This document shows, piece by piece, positions 14,259 to 16,790 of a stretch of 16,790 nt of DNA. The DNA is from DATHCB01 sp035319765 (GTDB taxonomy: Archaea > Thermoproteota > Bathyarchaeia > Bathyarchaeales > SOJC01). The notes below the pieces were generated by a model. The model worked only from the letters and a program-made list of their open reading frames with translations. It searched no databases and was not told the origin of the DNA. The position numbers were made by a program, and so were the translations under genes. Every line of letters starts with the position of its first letter. The first letter of the stretch is position 1. Location: the NCBI GenBank assembly GCA_035319765.1, contig DATHCB010000117.1, positions 1-16,790 on the forward strand, in the 5' to 3' direction.

Positions 14259-14593
14259 ACTCGCGATTATTCTGATGGAGTGGGGCTCTTTTATTTACTC
14301 ATGCAACGTTGGGAATCCCTTTCTCCTTTTTGCTGCCCTTAAAGAAAGCTCGTCTAAATTCTATCGGCAAATTTAGATCATTCTCCAATAGATTCTGTAA
14401 TCAATTAGTCTTCTATTACGGTTATTCTTAAGAAACTAGCAGCAGCATATCCTCGTGGATATGGAACATTAAAGGCGTATTTATAAACGCCACTAGATGT
14501 TTAGATCAAATCAAATGTGTTTCGATTTCATACACTGAAAGATAATGATATCTTGGTCGTTGTTGAGGAAAGATTATGAAACGCACTTACGTC
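14259..14593. other. Gene-free region rich in inverted repeats
   Basis: No gene is supported here. Perfect or near-perfect inverted repeats occur at 14353-14377 (TCTAAATT/AATTTAGA, nine-base loop), 14425-14434 (TTCTTAAGAA), 14446-14463 (CATATCC/GGATATG, TCGT loop), 14474-14491 (GGCGT...ACGCC around a TTTATA core) and 14539-14554 (AAGATA/TATCTT, ATGA loop). A 20-codon GTG frame (14516-14578) containing LKDNDILVVVEERL and a 15-codon ATG frame at 14577 are too short to call. The region separates the ends of uppS and the GTPase gene and may hold terminators, a small RNA or regulatory sites. Confidence 0.45.
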
Positions 14594-15799
14594 CTATGTG
14601 CGCTTCTTTGCGCTCACTATTGAGAGCACATCGCCATGCTTAAGTGCATAGTCCTCGCCGACGCGCTTCTTTTCGTGTGCTTCGATGCCGTAGATGAAGC
14701 TTTGACCTAGCTCTGTGTGGACTCTGTAGGCTAGTTCGCGGGCTGTCGTGCCGTACGGCACTATGTATGCGTCTGGTAGGACTCTTCCTTCGTGGTCGGT
14801 TAGGTGCTCAATGTCCTCGACTGGATAAACTACTATGCTGTTGAGAAGTTTGAAGTAGGCCGTGTTAATAGCGTCTTGTACGCCGGTCGTTCCGAACTTT
14901 TCCAAGATTTTTTCCTTGATCGTCTCCAAGGCTTTAGATTGTCTTTGGGTTAGGACATGTGGGTTTATGATTTTGAAGTTGCAATCGCCCGGGCGATAGT
15001 CAGTCAGTTTCATTTCTGCAGACTTTCTGAGCGCTAATTCGGCTTCAGCGCAGCATGGAACCATAGTGTAGTTAGGCATCTTGAGTCGTTCAAGATTGTC
15101 TTCGGCGCAGGGCAGATCAATCTTGTTCGCTGCGATGAGCATTGGTTTGGAGACGTTTCTGAGTTTATCGACAAATTTGAGGAAGTCGCTGTCGCCCCAG
15201 GTGTGTGGTTTTTCGGCGTTTAGTCCTGTAGCGCGTATTGCTTCGAAGATTTGTGTTCTCCTGATCGCCAATCCGCTTAATCGTTCTTCTAGAAGCTGGA
15301 GAAAGTCTTGTTTTTCCGACTCAACTGATCGTAGGATCTTTTGCCAGTCACGTTTCAGGATGTTTGCGAGCCACATGGTCAATTCTACTTCCAGAAAGTG
15401 AACGTCCTCGACGGGGTCTCGTTCGCCCGGCTTGCATATTTTTCCTTCCGCGTCGGTTCCACCTGAAGCATCGATTATGTGGATCAGTGCGTCTGCTTTT
15501 CTTATCTCGTCTAGGAACTGGTTGCCCAAACCTTTTCCCTGCCACGCTCCAGGTACTAGACCAGCGCAGTCGATCAGTTCAACGGGGATTAGTCTAATTC
15601 CTTCCCTGCATATCGAGTTTTTCGGGTTGTCTTTTACGTTAAACTCTCTGCAGGCGCATGGCGTTCGTACGTAGCCTATGCCCCTGTTAGGCTTGATGGT
15701 CGTGAACGGATAGTTGGCTATCTCCGCGGGTGCTAGAGTTGCAGCACAGAAAAAGGTTGACTTGCCTGTATTAGGCTTGCCGACTATACCAACCATCAT
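14594..15799 (-). CDS. OBG-type GTPase with TGS domain (archaeal YchF-related)
   Basis: A 401-residue P-loop GTPase of the OBG/YchF-related archaeal group, with a C-terminal TGS domain. G1 is GKPNTGKS (7-14), followed by the switch PFTTIKPNRG; G3 is DCAGLVPG (77-84) and G4 is NKID (225-228). The intact NKxD argues for GTP specificity, unlike true YchF/Ola1, which has altered G4 and uses ATP. Cys48, Cys50 and Cys64 lie between the switch and G3, as in related archaeal proteins. The TGS domain (~320-397) includes TTARELAYRVHTELG and ends GEDYALKHGDVLSIVSAKK. These proteins are generally linked to ribosomes or translation. The start is one of two tandem ATGs (15799 or 15796); no clear Shine-Dalgarno sequence is seen. 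Divergent from pyrH. Confidence 0.9.
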   Translation of the reverse strand: MMVGIVGKPNTGKSTFFCAATLAPAEIANYPFTTIKPNRGIGYVRTPCACREFNVKDNPKNSICREGIRLIPVELIDCAGLVPGAWQGKGLGNQFLDEIRKADALIHIIDASGGTDAEGKICKPGERDPVEDVHFLEVELTMWLANILKRDWQKILRSVESEKQDFLQLLEERLSGLAIRRTQIFEAIRATGLNAEKPHTWGDSDFLKFVDKLRNVSKPMLIAANKIDLPCAEDNLERLKMPNYTMVPCCAEAELALRKSAEMKLTDYRPGDCNFKIINPHVLTQRQSKALETIKEKILEKFGTTGVQDAINTAYFKLLNSIVVYPVEDIEHLTDHEGRVLPDAYIVPYGTTARELAYRVHTELGQSFIYGIEAHEKKRVGEDYALKHGDVLSIVSAKKRT

Positions 15800-15920
15800 T
15801 AAATTGGTTCCCCAGGCATATTGTTAGGTCTGATCATGTAAATGAAACTTCTCTCGCGGATTGACAATCTGCCGTGCTACTGGTTTTCTATTGGTTAGTT
15901 TTATTATTGTGGAGGATCTA

Positions 15921-15941
15921 ATGCCTGTCCAAGGGATGTAG
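15921..15941 (+). promoter_or_regulatory. Six-codon leader frame abutting the pyrH start
   Basis: GGAGG (15911-15915) is followed at a good distance by ATG 15921, a frame reading MPVQGM, and TAG 15939-15941. The next codon is the pyrH TTG in the same frame. A ribosome ending here would be placed on the pyrH start, so this may be a translational-coupling leader. It may instead be chance: a T-rich TATA-like stretch at 15897-15907 would start transcription after the GGAGG. Confidence 0.3.
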
Positions 15942-16616
15942 TTGCGTATAATCATCCGCGTAGGAGGTTCCATTGTTGCATCACCAGTTAATACGCAATT
16001 GATCGGACAATATGTTGAATTGTTAAAGAAGCTTGCAAAGGTGAAGCATGAGATCGTGGTCGTTGTCGGCGGAGGTTCCCTGGCTAGAGAGTTTATCAAG
16101 TATGCTAAAGTTTTAGGTTTAAATGAGTCAGAACAGGATATGGCCGCGATTTCTGTTTCCCGTTTAATCGCGCAGCTGTTCATTTTGAAACTTGATAATG
16201 TCGGAAGTGGAACGGTGTCCACTTCGATGGAAGATTTATCGAAAGAATGGAAGAGAGGCAAAGTTGTGGTAATGGGCGGACTGAAGCCTGGGATGACTAC
16301 TGATACTGTTGCGGCTTTGGCCGCCGAGAAGGTTAAAGCCGACTTGCTGGTGAAGGCGTCAGATCAGGAGGGCATCTACACGAAGGATCCGCGAAAACAC
16401 AAGGACGCAAAAAAAATAGATCGCCTGAGTTTTGATGATTTAAAGAGGCTCTTTGAACTGGACAGGCATGAGGCAGGCATACATCAGATAATCGATCCTG
16501 AGGCTGTTAAGATTCTCCGAAGAAGCAGGACAAAAACCGTTGTGGTCTCTGGTTTTAAACCTGAAAACGTTTTGTTGGCGATAAGAGGAGACAGAATCGG
16601 GACGGTGGTTGAGTAA
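15942..16616 (+). CDS. pyrH: Uridylate (UMP) kinase, archaeal type
   Basis: A 224-residue amino-acid-kinase-fold UMP kinase, which makes UDP from UMP in pyrimidine synthesis. The short archaeal form is recognisable: RIIIRVGGSIVA (2-13), VVVVGGGSLAREFI (39-52), the nucleotide/UMP loop VVMGGLKPGMTTDTVAA (109-125), and KASDQEGIYTKDPRK (138-152). The end DRIGTVVE is complete. TTG 15942 is used because the beta strand RIIIRVGGS must begin within a few residues and an in-frame TAG directly precedes it. AAGGGA lies five bases upstream as a modest ribosome-binding site. The gene converges with glyA, with six bases between the stops. Confidence 0.93.
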   Translation: MRIIIRVGGSIVASPVNTQLIGQYVELLKKLAKVKHEIVVVVGGGSLAREFIKYAKVLGLNESEQDMAAISVSRLIAQLFILKLDNVGSGTVSTSMEDLSKEWKRGKVVVMGGLKPGMTTDTVAALAAEKVKADLLVKASDQEGIYTKDPRKHKDAKKIDRLSFDDLKRLFELDRHEAGIHQIIDPEAVKILRRSRTKTVVVSGFKPENVLLAIRGDRIGTVVE

Positions 16617-16622
16617 AAGCGC

Positions 16623-16790
16623 TCAGTCGAAACAGTATGCGACTTTTTGAAATTCGTTTGCGAGCTTTATTGAGTCTTTCTTTACTTTCGAGGGCTTCTC
16701 TTTATCTATAATGACGCGTTTTATGAGTGCGGCGATTTCTTGTATTTCTCTCTCTTTCATTCCTCTTCGTGTTGCTTCGCATGTGCCAAG
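16623..16790 (-). CDS. glyA: Serine hydroxymethyltransferase, C-terminal end (partial)
   Basis: The last 55 codons of a gene that continues past the right edge, ending TGA 16625-16623. It reads LGTCEATRRGMKEREIQEIA and ends with FQKVAYCFD. The LGT-x-E-x-TR-x-G-M block followed by a helix with E--EIA-LI matches the end of serine hydroxymethyltransferase, the PLP enzyme that interconverts serine and glycine and charges the one-carbon carrier. The Gln usually following LGT is Cys here. The PLP lysine region is outside the window, so the call rests on the tail alone. Confidence 0.82.
   Translation of the reverse strand, partial: LGTCEATRRGMKEREIQEIAALIKRVIIDKEKPSKVKKDSIKLANEFQKVAYCFD

Noticed and set aside
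14516..14638. Two tiny plus-strand frames near the GTPase 3' end
   Set aside because: The 20-codon frame has a TGS-like ending and the 15-codon ATG frame has GAGG upstream, but both are too short and the second runs antisense into the GTPase gene.
15824..16261. Minus-strand 145-codon frame opposite pyrH
   Set aside because: It overlaps the well-supported UMP kinase and shows no family motif.
1..16790. tRNA genes, CRISPR arrays, IS elements and attachment sites
   Set aside because: I looked for T-arm consensus sequences, regularly spaced repeats and transposase or integrase motifs on both strands by eye; the few GATTCGA-like strings fall inside or beside coding sequence without a cloverleaf.

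Overview
The window is chromosomal DNA from an archaeon. It carries archaeal-only or archaeal-type genes: the aIF2-alpha tail, Nop10, a PAC2 proteasome-assembly homologue, archaeal Toprim DnaG, archaeal UMP kinase, DUF373, DUF116 and DUF2095 proteins, and a COG1340-like coiled-coil protein. TATA-like boxes, frequent TTG/GTG starts and at least one probable leaderless gene agree with this. The overall flavour suggests a TACK-type lineage such as Bathyarchaeia, but that placement is an impression and was not tested. I see no tRNA, rRNA, CRISPR array, insertion sequence, integrase or phage gene.

Layout. Positions 1-1082 (+) hold a translation/RNP operon: aIF2-alpha tail, nop10 and a PAC2 protein, tightly packed. 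A small TPR-like protein (1166-1558, -) and a DUF116 protein (1712-2326, +) are divergent. dnaG (2368-3519, -) converges on the DUF116 gene. Positions 3520-4041 have no convincing intact gene but contain frame-broken coding-like pieces on the minus strand. purB (4042-5409, -) is divergent from a two-gene unit (5531-8054, +) made of an asparagine-synthetase-like protein and an HDAC-family deacylase that overlap by 8 bases. A 2x[4Fe-4S] ferredoxin and a large sequon-rich membrane protein follow on the minus strand (8056-10149), each with its own TATA-like box. A DUF2095 gene (-) and a COG1340-like coiled-coil gene (+) are divergent around 10774-11133. DUF373 and uppS follow on the plus strand (12096-14231). 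After a 360-base gene-free stretch rich in inverted repeats come an OBG/TGS GTPase (-), pyrH (+), and the 3' end of glyA (-) at the right edge.

How the genes work together. Most are housekeeping: translation initiation, rRNA pseudouridylation, proteasome assembly, primase/exosome function, purine and pyrimidine nucleotides, one-carbon metabolism and polyprenyl carrier synthesis. The most unusual unit is 5531-8054. The AsnB-like protein keeps the ATP-pyrophosphatase synthetase motifs, but its N-terminal glutaminase site is gone: no Cys2, and the Arg and NGEIYN-type glutamine-binding residues are replaced. It is translationally linked to a Zn-dependent deacylase with intact metal ligands. Together they could form a deacylation-plus-amide-forming pathway on an unknown substrate. 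Other points of interest are the membrane glycoprotein with a cytoplasmic coiled-coil tail, the structured gap at 14232-14593, and a six-codon leader frame directly in front of pyrH.
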